This document shows, one piece after another, positions 30,470-39,668 of a stretch of DNA of 59,917 nt (position 1 is its first letter; each line of letters opens with the position of its first letter). The notes beneath the pieces are model-generated. The model had not been told where the DNA came from, did no database searches, and saw only the letters and a list, made by a program, of their open reading frames with translations. Source of the DNA: Paludibacteraceae bacterium. Its GTDB lineage: Bacteria > Bacteroidota > Bacteroidia > Bacteroidales > Paludibacteraceae. Made by a program: the position numbers and the translations under genes. The stretch covers positions 1-59,917 of the forward strand of contig JAGCWA010000021.1 of NCBI GenBank assembly GCA_017962085.1. Reading direction: 5' to 3'.

Positions 30470-31375
30470 ATGAAACCCACATTATTGGTTTTAGCTGCGG
30501 GAATGGGCAGCCGTTACGGAGGATTGAAGCAGTTGGACGGTCTTGGCCCTAACGGGGAGACCATCATGGACTTTTCCATTTTCGACGCTATACGCGCGGG
30601 GTTCGGCAAAGTGGTCTTTGTCATCCGCCACGCATTCGAACAGGACTTTAGGGAAAAAGTAATCAGCAAATACAAAGACGCTATTCAAGTGGAGGTCGTA
30701 TTCCAAGAGTTGGATTGCCTTCCGGCGGGGTTCTCCCTGCACCCGGACAGGGTGAAGCCTTGGGGAACCAACCATGCGATCCTCATGGGCAAAGACGCCG
30801 TGAAGGAGCCTTTCGCCGTCATCAACGCGGACGACTTCTACGGCAAGGAGAGCTTCCAGATTTTGGCCGACGCCCTGAAAGCGATGGAGGGGAAGAAGGA
30901 CCAATACTGCATGGTGGCTTATAGATTGGGCAACACGCTCTCTGAAAGCGGACACGTATCCCGCGGCGTATGCAACAAGAACGCACAGAACCACCTGACG
31001 ACCGTTGTCGAGCACTACGAGGTGCAACGCAAGGGCAACGACGTGGTCTTCAAGAACCAACAGACGGGCGAATACGACACCATCGACGAGAACCTGCCGG
31101 TTTCCATGAACATGTGGGGCTTCACGACGGACTATTTCGAGCACTCCGAGGCGGACTTCAAGGAGTTCCTGCAAAAGAACGCCGACAACATCAAGGCGGA
31201 GTACGGCATCCCTACCATGGTGAACCGTCTGATCCAAGAGGGCACATCCACCATCGACGTGTTAGAGACGCCTTGCAAATGGTTCGGTGTGACCTACAAG
31301 GAGGATAGACCGATGGTTGTGGCCAAGATCCAACAGCTGATCAACGACGGAGTCTATCCCAACAAACTGTTTTAA
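30470..31375 (+). CDS. Sugar-phosphate nucleotidyltransferase family protein
   Basis: The 301-residue cytosolic protein has the nucleotidyltransferase signature at its N-terminus (LLVLAAGMGSRYGGLKQLDGLGPNGETIMDFSI). It also has the uridine-binding-type WGTNHAILMGKDAV and the metal-binding VINADDFYG. A central insertion and the ending KWFGVTYKEDRPMVVAKIQQL follow. It would activate a sugar 1-phosphate with an NTP. The exact sugar cannot be read off, and it is shorter than GalU or RmlA. It is followed by galE after 18 nt, so the two probably form an operon supplying a nucleotide sugar for surface glycans. Confidence 0.8.
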   Translation: MKPTLLVLAAGMGSRYGGLKQLDGLGPNGETIMDFSIFDAIRAGFGKVVFVIRHAFEQDFREKVISKYKDAIQVEVVFQELDCLPAGFSLHPDRVKPWGTNHAILMGKDAVKEPFAVINADDFYGKESFQILADALKAMEGKKDQYCMVAYRLGNTLSESGHVSRGVCNKNAQNHLTTVVEHYEVQRKGNDVVFKNQQTGEYDTIDENLPVSMNMWGFTTDYFEHSEADFKEFLQKNADNIKAEYGIPTMVNRLIQEGTSTIDVLETPCKWFGVTYKEDRPMVVAKIQQLINDGVYPNKLF

Positions 31376-31393
31376 CAAGAAGAGAGTCCAAAC

Positions 31394-32440
31394 ATGGCAA
31401 ACAAAGGGAAAATATTAGTTACCGGCGGAACAGGATACATCGGATCCCACACCGCCGTCGAACTCTTCAACGCAGGGTATGAGCCTGTCATCATCGACAA
31501 CCTGTCCAACTCCAACATCGGTGTGCTCGATGGCATCAAAGCCATCACTGGCACCCTTCCCACCTACGAGAACATAGACTGCAAAGACTACATCTCATTG
31601 GGACACTTCATGGAGAGGCACTCGGACATCAAGGCGATCATCCATTTCGCCGCTTCGAAGTCGGTGGGAGAGTCTGTCGAGCAACCATTGGTCTACTATA
31701 GGAACAACATCGTCTCCTTGATCAACCTGCTCCAGCTCATGCCTAAGTTCAACATCAACAACATCGTCTTCTCCTCCTCCTGCACCGTCTACGGACAACC
31801 CGACGTGTTGCCAGTCACGGAGAACTCCCCTATCAAACCTGCCACATCGCCTTACGGCAGCACAAAACAGATGAGCGAGACGATCCTTAGGGACGCATCC
31901 GCCGCCGACAAGAACCTGAACGTGGTGCTCCTGCGCTACTTCAACCCAATCGGCGCGCACCCAAGCGCAGAGATCGGTGAATTGCCGAACGGCATCCCGA
32001 ACAACCTCCTGCCTTACCTCACCCAGACAGTGGCTGGCATCCGTAAGACATTGAAAGTGTTCGGAAACGACTATAACACCCCAGACGGCAGCTGCATACG
32101 CGACTACATCAACGTGGTGGACCTCGCCAAGGCTCACGTGTGCGCCATCGACCGTATCCTGGAAAAGAAGAACAAAAAGAACTTGGAAATCTTCAACCTC
32201 GGAACCGGCAAGGGGGTATCCGTGCTTGAGATCATCAACACCTTCGAGAAGGCGACGGGCGTAAAAGTGCCTTACGAAATCGCCCCTCGTCGAGCAGGAG
32301 ACATCGAACAAGTATGGGCGAACGCCTCCCACGCCAACAAGGAACTGGGATGGAAAGCGGAAGCCACCTTGGAAGAGACTTTGCTCTCCGCCTGGAAATG
32401 GCAACAAAAGTTGAAGGAGAAAGAGGATAAGAGTGAGTGA
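31394..32440 (+). CDS. galE: UDP-glucose 4-epimerase
   Basis: This enzyme interconverts UDP-glucose and UDP-galactose using tightly bound NAD. The 348-residue short-chain-dehydrogenase-type protein has the NAD-binding GGTGYIGSHTAVEL, HFAASKSVGESV and the catalytic set (SSSCTVYG and YGSTK, i.e. Ser and YxxxK). It continues with LRYFNPIGAHPS, GSCIRDYINVVDLAKAHV and NLGTGKGVSVLEII. All expected residues are present. It lies in an operon with a sugar nucleotidyltransferase and is closed by the terminator at 32518. Some family members act on UDP-GlcNAc or dTDP sugars, so substrate breadth is open. Confidence 0.93.
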   Translation: MANKGKILVTGGTGYIGSHTAVELFNAGYEPVIIDNLSNSNIGVLDGIKAITGTLPTYENIDCKDYISLGHFMERHSDIKAIIHFAASKSVGESVEQPLVYYRNNIVSLINLLQLMPKFNINNIVFSSSCTVYGQPDVLPVTENSPIKPATSPYGSTKQMSETILRDASAADKNLNVVLLRYFNPIGAHPSAEIGELPNGIPNNLLPYLTQTVAGIRKTLKVFGNDYNTPDGSCIRDYINVVDLAKAHVCAIDRILEKKNKKNLEIFNLGTGKGVSVLEIINTFEKATGVKVPYEIAPRRAGDIEQVWANASHANKELGWKAEATLEETLLSAWKWQQKLKEKEDKSE

Positions 32441-32517
32441 TGGGTAGGTTTAGACCCTAGACTCTAGACATTAGTCTTTGGGCTTTTGTTGGTCGTGGAA
32501 AACGATGGAACGATAAC

Positions 32518-32549
32518 GGACGGGCTTCCTTAGGGGGTCCGTCCTTTTT
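32518..32549 (+). terminator. galE terminator
   Basis: GGACGG (32518-32523) and CCGTCC (32539-32544) frame a 15-nt loop, followed by TTTTTA. It ends the nucleotidyltransferase-galE transcript in front of the convergent ABC genes. Confidence 0.7.
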
Positions 32550-32575
32550 ATCCCCCAACATATAGATTAGAAGAA

Positions 32576-34399
32576 TTACTGCTCCGCAAACTGGCTATTG
32601 TAAATCGTCCAATAGATTCCACGCTTGCGCAAGAGTTCATCATGCGTCCCCTGCTCCACCACCTCGCCGGCGTCCAGCACAATGATCTTGTCCGCATTCA
32701 TGATAGTACTGAGACGATGAGCAATGATCAGGCACGTACGGCCGCGCGTAATCTGAGAGATAGCGTTCTGGATCAACATCTCCGTCCGGGTATCGATGTT
32801 GCTGGTCGCCTCGTCCATGACTAGGATAGGAGCGTTCTTATTCACAGCCCTAGCGATGGTGAGCAGCTGTCGCTGCCCTTGGCTGATGCCCGCTCCCTGC
32901 TCCCCCAGCACCGTCTCATACCCATCGGGCATACGGTCCACCACCGAATCGGCATTCGCCAAACGGGCCGATTCACGCACTTCGTCAAGGGTGGCGGATG
33001 GTTGGCCATAAGCCACATTATACCGCACCGTGTCCGAGAAAAGATAGGCCTCCTGAGGCACCCACCCGATGGAGCGTCGCAAATCCCCCACAGAGAGCTC
33101 ACGGACATCCACCCCATCGACCAAGACGCTTCCCTCGGCGACATCATAGAAACGGTTCAGCAGGTTCACCAACGTGGTCTTTCCCGCACCCGTGAAACCC
33201 ACGATGGCGGCCACCTCGCCCGGATTCACCGAGAAACTGACGTTCTTCAGCACCAGTTCCTTCCCATATCCGAAACTCACGTTCCTGAACTCCACGCCCC
33301 CTTTCACCTCGTCCAACCGTCGAGGGGAGGCTTGGTCCTTTATCTCCACCTCCTCATCCAACAGTCCGAAGATGCGTTCCGCCCCCGCGATGGCCGCCTG
33401 CACCACATTCAGCTGCGTGGCGATGGAATTGATAGGCCGTTGGAAATTCTTCGTGTAAAGGAGGAAAGCCTGCACCACGCCCACCGTCACGGAGCCATGC
33501 AAAGCCAAAAAGGCGCCCACCAGCGTCACCACGATGTAGGAACAATTATCCAGGACACGCATCAGCGGCATGAGCAAACCGCTATAAATCTGCGCCTGCC
33601 TGCCCGTTTCGCACACAGTTCGATTCAATGCCTCAAACTGGGCGATACGCTCCTCCTCCCTGCCGAAACTCTTGATTGTCCTAATACCGCTGAAGGACTC
33701 CTCCACGGCGCCGTTCATCTCACCTAACGACTCCTGATGGAGGGAGAAACGTCGACGAGTATGCTTCATCACGAAACGGCTCACCATCACGGAGAAAGGC
33801 ACCGTCAGGCAGGTGGCGATCGTCAGCTGCCAACTCAGATGCGCCATGACGACAACCGAGCCGATCAGGGTGAGAAGGCTGACCACAATCTGCACGACCG
33901 TGTCCCCCAATGCGCTCCGCACCAGCTCCGCATCATTGGTGAAATGACTCATCAAGGAACCACACAAGTGGTCATTGAAGAAACGAGGACTCAAGGAGAG
34001 TAATTTCTTCGTCAGCTCCTCCTTCAGCCTGCGCAAGAGACGTTGCGCCAAGACACCCATCCCATACCCGTTGATCCACGAGAAGAGGGAGGAGAGCAAG
34101 TGGAACAGCACGAAAACGCCCAAGTGGAGCAAGAGCGCATCCCTGTAGGATTCCGCCCCACCGGAACGGACCAACTCCACGCAATCGTCCACCGTGCGTC
34201 CCAAAAGATACGGACATAGCAACGCACTGACCACGGAAAGGACAGAAAGGAAGGTCAGGGCGACGAGCAACCAGCGCTCCCCGCTCCAATAGGAAAGTAG
34301 GCGGCGGACCGTTCCCCGCGCGTTCTCCGCCTTCTCCTCAGCCGTGCCCAACGCACGCAGGCGGTGTCTTCCCTCCGATGTCGAAATGCGTTCAGCCAT
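32576..34399 (-). CDS. ABC exporter half-transporter with the consensus ATPase site
   Basis: The 607-residue protein has six predicted membrane helices (about residues 35-330) and a C-terminal ATPase domain. Walker A is FTGAGKTT, the Q-loop is in GWVPQEAYLF, and Walker B is ILVMDEATSNID with the catalytic Glu. The H-loop is IIAHRLST. The ABC signature reads ISQGQRQ instead of LSGGQ. In heterodimeric exporters this combination belongs to the subunit with normal Walker B and H-loop, whose altered signature faces the partner's degenerate site. The partner is encoded directly upstream (34406-36142). The exported substrate is unknown; relatives move lipids, drugs or peptides. Confidence 0.9.
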   Translation of the reverse strand: MAERISTSEGRHRLRALGTAEEKAENARGTVRRLLSYWSGERWLLVALTFLSVLSVVSALLCPYLLGRTVDDCVELVRSGGAESYRDALLLHLGVFVLFHLLSSLFSWINGYGMGVLAQRLLRRLKEELTKKLLSLSPRFFNDHLCGSLMSHFTNDAELVRSALGDTVVQIVVSLLTLIGSVVVMAHLSWQLTIATCLTVPFSVMVSRFVMKHTRRRFSLHQESLGEMNGAVEESFSGIRTIKSFGREEERIAQFEALNRTVCETGRQAQIYSGLLMPLMRVLDNCSYIVVTLVGAFLALHGSVTVGVVQAFLLYTKNFQRPINSIATQLNVVQAAIAGAERIFGLLDEEVEIKDQASPRRLDEVKGGVEFRNVSFGYGKELVLKNVSFSVNPGEVAAIVGFTGAGKTTLVNLLNRFYDVAEGSVLVDGVDVRELSVGDLRRSIGWVPQEAYLFSDTVRYNVAYGQPSATLDEVRESARLANADSVVDRMPDGYETVLGEQGAGISQGQRQLLTIARAVNKNAPILVMDEATSNIDTRTEMLIQNAISQITRGRTCLIIAHRLSTIMNADKIIVLDAGEVVEQGTHDELLRKRGIYWTIYNSQFAEQ

Positions 34400-34405
34400 A
34401 TATCG

Positions 34406-36142
34406 TCACACGCTCATTTGTTTATCACACATATCCTTGTACAAGGCACAGGAAGCGTACAACGCCTCGTGCGTGCCTTGGGCGACGACGCGCCCTTGGT
34501 CCAAAACCAATATCTTATCCGCATAGCGGGCGGAACTCATCCGTTGGGTGATGACCACCTTCGTGGCAGGCACCTTCGCCAGCTCCTTACGGATCAGCAG
34601 GTCGGTGCGCACATCGACCGCACTCAGGCAGTCATCCAAGACCAGTATATCGTAATTCCCCGCCAAGACACGGGCGATGGAGAAACGTTGCCTTTGCCCG
34701 CCGGAGAGGTTCAAACCCTTTTGGCTGACAAGATAATCCAAGCCTTCCGGCCGAGCCTTGACGAAGTCTGCGATCTGGGCCTTCTCGCAGGCCAGGAGCA
34801 ACTCCTCGTCCGTGGCGGAAAGATTTCCCCAGCGCAGATTATCCCGCAACGTGCCAGAAAAGAGCAGAGAATCCTGCATCACCATCCCCACCATCCGCCG
34901 CAGGCGCTCCTCGCCATAATCGTTCAATTCAGCGCCATTCAGCCAAATCGTGCCCGAGGAAGGCTGATAGAAACGGGCCAGCAGGCTTGCGACGGTAGAC
35001 TTGCCGGAACCTGTGCCACCCACGACGGCAAGCGTTCCACCCCTCTCCACAGAGAAGCAGAGATCGCTCAAGACCTCCTTCCCGACGCACCTGTCCCCCT
35101 CATAGGCGAACGACACGTGGTCGAACACGATAGCGGCATCCGACGAGGCAGGCGCACCAGCCCCCCTACCCGACACCCGGCACTCCGAGGCGGAGAGCAC
35201 ATCATCGACACGCGACATGGAAGCCCTCGCCTCCGTGATGGAGACGATGATATGGGAAGCCATCAGCAAGGAGAGAAGGATCTGCGCCATATAATTGACG
35301 CAAGCCATGATGTCACCCACATTGACCTCGCCCAACTCCATAAGACGGGCCCCGTAGTAGACAATCACGGCGATACCTATATTCAACAACAAAGACATGA
35401 CGGGCCACAGCAGCGTCATCCACTTCGCCACACGGAGGGAACGCTCGACCAGTTCGTCATTGTTCGTCTTGAACCGTTCTGCCTCGGCGGACTCATTCAC
35501 GGAGGACTTCACCACACGGATGCCAGCTATGTACTCCTGCACAATCGTGTTTTGTCTATCCGTAACGTTTTGTATATGAAGAATCTGCGGGTACGCATGT
35601 TTCAGGATCCGGACGATGGTGAAGATCAGTACGGGCAAGAGGACGAAAAGCACGGAGGAGAGTCCCAAATGGACCATGAGCATCATGGAGACCGCCCCCA
35701 CGAAGAGGATCGGAAAGCGGAACAGCAGACGCATGGAGGCCTGCACCACGCCCTGCACACGCTGCACGTCGGAGGTCATGCGGGTAATCAAGGAGCCGAT
35801 CCGCAGTTTATCCATGTCATGGAAAGAGAGGCTCATCGTCTTGCGGAAGAGCGCCGAACGCATATCAGCCCCCATCCGGTACGAGACCGTCCCCGCGGCG
35901 TAGATGGACAAGACACCGCCCACCATGCCCAACAGAGCCACCACGACCATCCGAATGCCCATAGGGACGATCAGGGAAGCATTTCCGCCAAGCACACCCT
36001 CGTTGACGATGACAGACATGATATAGGGCTGCAACAACTCCGCCACGACCTCGGTGGCCACAAACAAAGGTGATAGGACCGCCCATTTCCAATGCGGCCT
36101 CAAGAAACGCAATATTTGTTTTAACTCATCCAACTCACTCAA
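34406..36142 (-). CDS. ABC exporter half-transporter with a degenerate ATPase site
   Basis: The 578-residue protein has six predicted membrane helices followed by an ATPase domain. Walker A is GGTGSGKST and the signature is the standard LSGGQRQRFSIAR. Walker B ends ILVLDDCLSAVD, with Asp in place of the catalytic Glu. The H-loop reads VVITQRMSS, with Gln in place of His. Those are the classic changes of the non-hydrolysing subunit in TM287/288- or LmrCD-like heterodimers. The gene ends 6 nt before the start of the partner gene, which carries the complementary altered signature. It is the first gene of the pair. Function as a lipid or drug exporter is family inference. Confidence 0.9.
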   Translation of the reverse strand: MSELDELKQILRFLRPHWKWAVLSPLFVATEVVAELLQPYIMSVIVNEGVLGGNASLIVPMGIRMVVVALLGMVGGVLSIYAAGTVSYRMGADMRSALFRKTMSLSFHDMDKLRIGSLITRMTSDVQRVQGVVQASMRLLFRFPILFVGAVSMMLMVHLGLSSVLFVLLPVLIFTIVRILKHAYPQILHIQNVTDRQNTIVQEYIAGIRVVKSSVNESAEAERFKTNNDELVERSLRVAKWMTLLWPVMSLLLNIGIAVIVYYGARLMELGEVNVGDIMACVNYMAQILLSLLMASHIIVSITEARASMSRVDDVLSASECRVSGRGAGAPASSDAAIVFDHVSFAYEGDRCVGKEVLSDLCFSVERGGTLAVVGGTGSGKSTVASLLARFYQPSSGTIWLNGAELNDYGEERLRRMVGMVMQDSLLFSGTLRDNLRWGNLSATDEELLLACEKAQIADFVKARPEGLDYLVSQKGLNLSGGQRQRFSIARVLAGNYDILVLDDCLSAVDVRTDLLIRKELAKVPATKVVITQRMSSARYADKILVLDQGRVVAQGTHEALYASCALYKDMCDKQMSV

Positions 36143-36293
36143 TCACAAACAATTAATCTTGCAGGCTTCCGCAAGACCATTCGAAGGTGCACACCATCCA
36201 CCCCAACGAAGAAAAAAAGAGCGTATCATTCCGACACGCTCCCTATCATTTCACACCTGACTTCCATGGGAAAGAGAGGTGTTGGCACGCACA

Positions 36294-36653
36294 TTAATTA
36301 TTATTCTTCTTGTGAGCTTTTTGTTTCTCACGCAACTTCTGCAGACGGAAATACTCCTCACTATTATCACGGGCAACCGTCTTGATCACACGGATAGTAT
36401 CAGCTTGAGGGTCATATTTCTCGACGAACATCGTATATTGGTACCCCTCCACATAGTAGAAGTTGGAGAACTCGCCGCAGTAAGGAGTCCACTCCGTCAT
36501 ATCACGTCTCGCATGTCCTTTACGAATCTGGTAACAACGCTTGGAACCATCCACGAGGATCTTATCCCCCGCGACCTTCATGAACTCACCTTCCTCCGGG
36601 AATGCTGACAACGAAACAGCACCAAGTATTACTGATAACAATATCTTTTTCAT
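36294..36653 (-). CDS. Small secreted protein, possibly DUF4377-like
   Basis: This 119-residue protein has a signal peptide (MKKILLSVILGAVSLSAF, no lipobox Cys). It then has a short beta-rich domain (WTPYCGEFSNFYYVEGYQYTMFVEKYDP, IRVIKTVARDN) and a basic, Lys/Gln-rich tail. The W-x-x-Y...F-x-x-GY-x-Y pattern is reminiscent of DUF4377 domains of periplasmic proteins, but I cannot confirm this by eye. It is a single gene with its own promoter at 36680-36687, lying between the ABC exporter and the C25 protease. Its function is unknown. Confidence 0.6.
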   Translation of the reverse strand: MKKILLSVILGAVSLSAFPEEGEFMKVAGDKILVDGSKRCYQIRKGHARRDMTEWTPYCGEFSNFYYVEGYQYTMFVEKYDPQADTIRVIKTVARDNSEEYFRLQKLREKQKAHKKNNN

Positions 36654-36679
36654 GATACCGAAATTTTATATTATAGCGA

Positions 36680-36687
36680 CAAATATA
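36680..36687 (-). promoter_or_regulatory. Promoter of the small secreted protein gene
   Basis: Minus-strand TATATTTG lies 26 nt before the ATG at 36653. The 249-bp interval to the C25 gene also holds that gene's terminator. Confidence 0.5.
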
Positions 36688-36828
36688 ATATTTTTTTTAC
36701 TTCTACAAAAACTTACGTGGATATTTCTCATCATCCGTCATTTTTGCGGAAAGATTATCATTCGTTAAGGCGGGCTCCATCAACCGGAGGCGCAGTAGTA
36801 CCCCAGGAATTGAGGCAGACATCCGCCG

Positions 36829-36869
36829 TCAAAAAGGAGAAAGCACCGAAGGATTGCTCCGACGGTGCC
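36829..36869 (-). terminator. Terminator of the C25 protease gene
   Basis: On the minus strand, GCACCG (36869-36864) and CGGTGC (36849-36844) form a stem with a partly paired loop. A TTTCTCCTTTTT tail follows, about 34 nt after the stop codon. Confidence 0.65.
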
Positions 36870-36902
36870 TTGCTCCACTAGATAAGCGGCGGTTCTATCG
36901 CC

Positions 36903-39644
36903 TTACCGAAGCACTTGAACCTTTGCCACCTTGCCACTATATTTCACCAGATAGACACCTGGCTCGAAATCATAGGTTGCCTGTGACACGCCCTGGTAGC
37001 TTCCCAAAAGTTGTCCGACGACATTGTACACCTCGATGTCCGTAGGCTGACTCATTTGAACGACAATTGTCTGATGCCCGCCATATACAAAATCTGCGTC
37101 ACCGAGTTTATCCTCGTTGCCGGTCAATATCGGATTGTCATACGGATCCACATCAGGATTATCGACATTCACAAGATTAGAGTTCTTCAGAGACTCATCA
37201 TACACGCTGACAGGGTCTCTGTATGAGAAGTTGCAAATGTAATCCAAATCATCACTACCTCTCATAATCGTAGCATACATTTTGCCACCATCAGTCTTAA
37301 ACCCTTTGGAGAAATATATCCTCTTAGTAGCTTTCAAATCCAACTTCGAGCCAGCCTCCACCACAACATCACCCACAGTCAGGGTTGTTGTCACCGACTT
37401 GCCAAGAGAAATATTCCTTCCCATCTCAACAACATCTTCCTTAATCGTTTCGTTTTGAACATACTGGTCAAAACTTCTCGAATCGATTATGAACGGTTTG
37501 TAATTATGTTTGCTGATTACAATTGTGTACGGGAAATCAATATTCCTAAATGTAACGGAACTAACGCCCTCCGCCACATTGACAAACGACCGTCCGTGGT
37601 CCAAATAACTAGAAATTGCGATATTGCAGTTCTCCACACCATTCATTTTAACCGAAACTGTCGTGCCATTCTGCACAATAGTAGGTTTCTCGAAACAAGC
37701 AGGGGCCTCTGTGTACATCTGCATGGAAGGGTCACCGAAATAATGGAAAATCTGCTTACCATAATTGTTTAAGGCGTCTTCCCCCGCCACATTTAGCAAC
37801 TTACCCATTTCGTATACAGGAGTAACCTCCTTCTCCGACGACGAAAGCAATGAGCCAATCGAACTCACAGTGCCAAATATTGAACCAGTTGCTATACTAA
37901 GCCCAAGATCAAGTAGAGATTTGTCCTTTTTCTTCTTTGATGGGGTTACATATAAATGATTCATAATACTAATTATGAAATCATCATTTACGCCCGAATA
38001 GCTCAGTCCACTTGCTGCCACAACACCCACAGCTCCAGCATCTTTCATACTCAATATTTTAGATGTGAAACAAGGGGTCTTATCTGGAGATATATAAGGG
38101 GATTGGTAACTTCCTGTCAAACAATTAATGCTAAAAACAATCGGGTATAAATCTTTGTTGGTTAAACGATTCATGTCTGAGACACAAAAAGTAGGAGTAC
38201 CCCAACATTCTATATTTCCATGATCCCTATGAAAGATATAATAACATCCATTATTGATATGATTGATGATATCGTTCGTATTACCATTCCAAACAGGAGA
38301 TGGCCATCTAATATCTTCAGGCAACAAGGCACCAGAAGTAAAGTATCTGGGAGTAACACCAGTTTCCCCAGTCGAGTAAACCACATCAACGTTTTTACCG
38401 AAACACAATATTTTCTGACGCAATGTTTCGGAAGTAGTCATAAACAGGAGGCTACTTTCCTTATCTGTTGTGCCTTCTTCCTTCTCAAATTGGGCGCAAT
38501 GTACAGCGTGATTATAAAAAGCCTCATTCTCCGTTGGTTCCTTCTCATATCGGATAATCTTTTGGAATACATTCCTCGCCTCCTCTTCGTTAGAAACAGG
38601 GATTCTACCAGCAGCCAATTCTGGGCTAAAATCACGACTACCGTCACCATCCAAGCACTTATATCTCAAGTCCGAAGATATTTGCCCGTATTCCTTGGTA
38701 TAATCATATTTGCCCTTAGGTTGGTCCATAAGGTATCCAGGGACAGAACCATAGTCTCCAACAATAAGCAAATATTCCGGGGTGGTTTCATCATACTTAT
38801 TTGCTTTATAGGCATTGATTATACTATCTCTTACGATTTTTTCATCTCCAGCCTTCCAGTTGCTAGAGATGACATGGCACTTGTGTCCCTGCATCGCTTT
38901 CCATGCAAGGAAATCCCCTAGAGAATTCCGTAATTGAGGGGTCGTCACAATAATATAATCACAAACTGGTCTGCTCCTCGACACAACTTTTGCCCCCGTC
39001 TCATCCACATCTATCGGATTGGGCGCCCTTTGCGGTTTAGGGAGAGTATCCTCTGGCCATGAAACTCGATAGGTTATAGATTGGCAACATCTAATTGTTC
39101 CAGCCACAGGGTTATACTGAATTGGATACACGTTGACATCCGCTTTATACATTCCTTTTTGTCTTTGAATATCCAACAAAACAGCATGATGATTGCCAGG
39201 GTAATACTCACCCTTTTTGTACACCTCTGAGAACTCCCTGACGGAATCCCTCTCTGACAACTGAAGAACCAATCCTTGCGATGGAGCAATATCATAACCA
39301 TCGTATTCCTTCTCCTCAACGTTTAATATTTCCAGTGTGATATCCGCAGATTCAACATCGATAACGTCAGTGAAATACGGCAAAGCAGGGTCTCCCTTTT
39401 CTTCGATGTTTTTTATTCCAGGCATCAAAACATTCTTATATGCCTTCCCGTCGATTTCTATGTTCTCAATGTAAAAGCCATTGAATGTATAAGTTATATC
39501 CCTATAATTCAGGCCTTTCTCCTCTGATTTTGTTATATCATAGTCAGATGCCTCACCTCCCGCTTCAAACGGGAAGTACTGCTGCGCGACAACATTGACT
39601 ACAGAACAAAAGAGCAGAGATATGTAAAGAATAATATTTTTCAT
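36903..39644 (-). CDS. Gingipain-family (C25) cysteine protease, type IX secreted
   Basis: This 913-residue secreted protein has a signal peptide ending near AQQ (residue 22). A prodomain-like region (to about 215) follows, including the SYRVSWPE-type end, then a caspase-like C25 catalytic domain (about 225-640). The dyad is clear: His475 in HRDHG and Cys508 in INCLTG. Their 33-residue spacing equals that of His211/Cys244 in RgpB. An Ig-like segment and a beta-rich region follow. The end (TDIEVYNVVGQLLGSYQG ... FEPGVYLVKYSGKVAKVQVLR) is a type A C-terminal sorting domain used by type IX secretion. Cleavage specificity cannot be read from the sequence. It is co-transcribed after the tail-fibre-like gene (24-nt gap). 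Confidence 0.88.
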   Translation of the reverse strand: MKNIILYISLLFCSVVNVVAQQYFPFEAGGEASDYDITKSEEKGLNYRDITYTFNGFYIENIEIDGKAYKNVLMPGIKNIEEKGDPALPYFTDVIDVESADITLEILNVEEKEYDGYDIAPSQGLVLQLSERDSVREFSEVYKKGEYYPGNHHAVLLDIQRQKGMYKADVNVYPIQYNPVAGTIRCCQSITYRVSWPEDTLPKPQRAPNPIDVDETGAKVVSRSRPVCDYIIVTTPQLRNSLGDFLAWKAMQGHKCHVISSNWKAGDEKIVRDSIINAYKANKYDETTPEYLLIVGDYGSVPGYLMDQPKGKYDYTKEYGQISSDLRYKCLDGDGSRDFSPELAAGRIPVSNEEEARNVFQKIIRYEKEPTENEAFYNHAVHCAQFEKEEGTTDKESSLLFMTTSETLRQKILCFGKNVDVVYSTGETGVTPRYFTSGALLPEDIRWPSPVWNGNTNDIINHINNGCYYIFHRDHGNIECWGTPTFCVSDMNRLTNKDLYPIVFSINCLTGSYQSPYISPDKTPCFTSKILSMKDAGAVGVVAASGLSYSGVNDDFIISIMNHLYVTPSKKKKDKSLLDLGLSIATGSIFGTVSSIGSLLSSSEKEVTPVYEMGKLLNVAGEDALNNYGKQIFHYFGDPSMQMYTEAPACFEKPTIVQNGTTVSVKMNGVENCNIAISSYLDHGRSFVNVAEGVSSVTFRNIDFPYTIVISKHNYKPFIIDSRSFDQYVQNETIKEDVVEMGRNISLGKSVTTTLTVGDVVVEAGSKLDLKATKRIYFSKGFKTDGGKMYATIMRGSDDLDYICNFSYRDPVSVYDESLKNSNLVNVDNPDVDPYDNPILTGNEDKLGDADFVYGGHQTIVVQMSQPTDIEVYNVVGQLLGSYQGVSQATYDFEPGVYLVKYSGKVAKVQVLR

Positions 39645-39668
39645 CTTGTACTTCTCTCTTTAAGTTGA

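Noticed and set aside
34364-36073. 569-codon open frame on the plus strand
   Set aside because: It is exactly antisense to the second ABC exporter gene, whose motifs are unambiguous. The translated product is His/Gly/Asp-rich nonsense typical of the reverse complement of GC-rich coding DNA.
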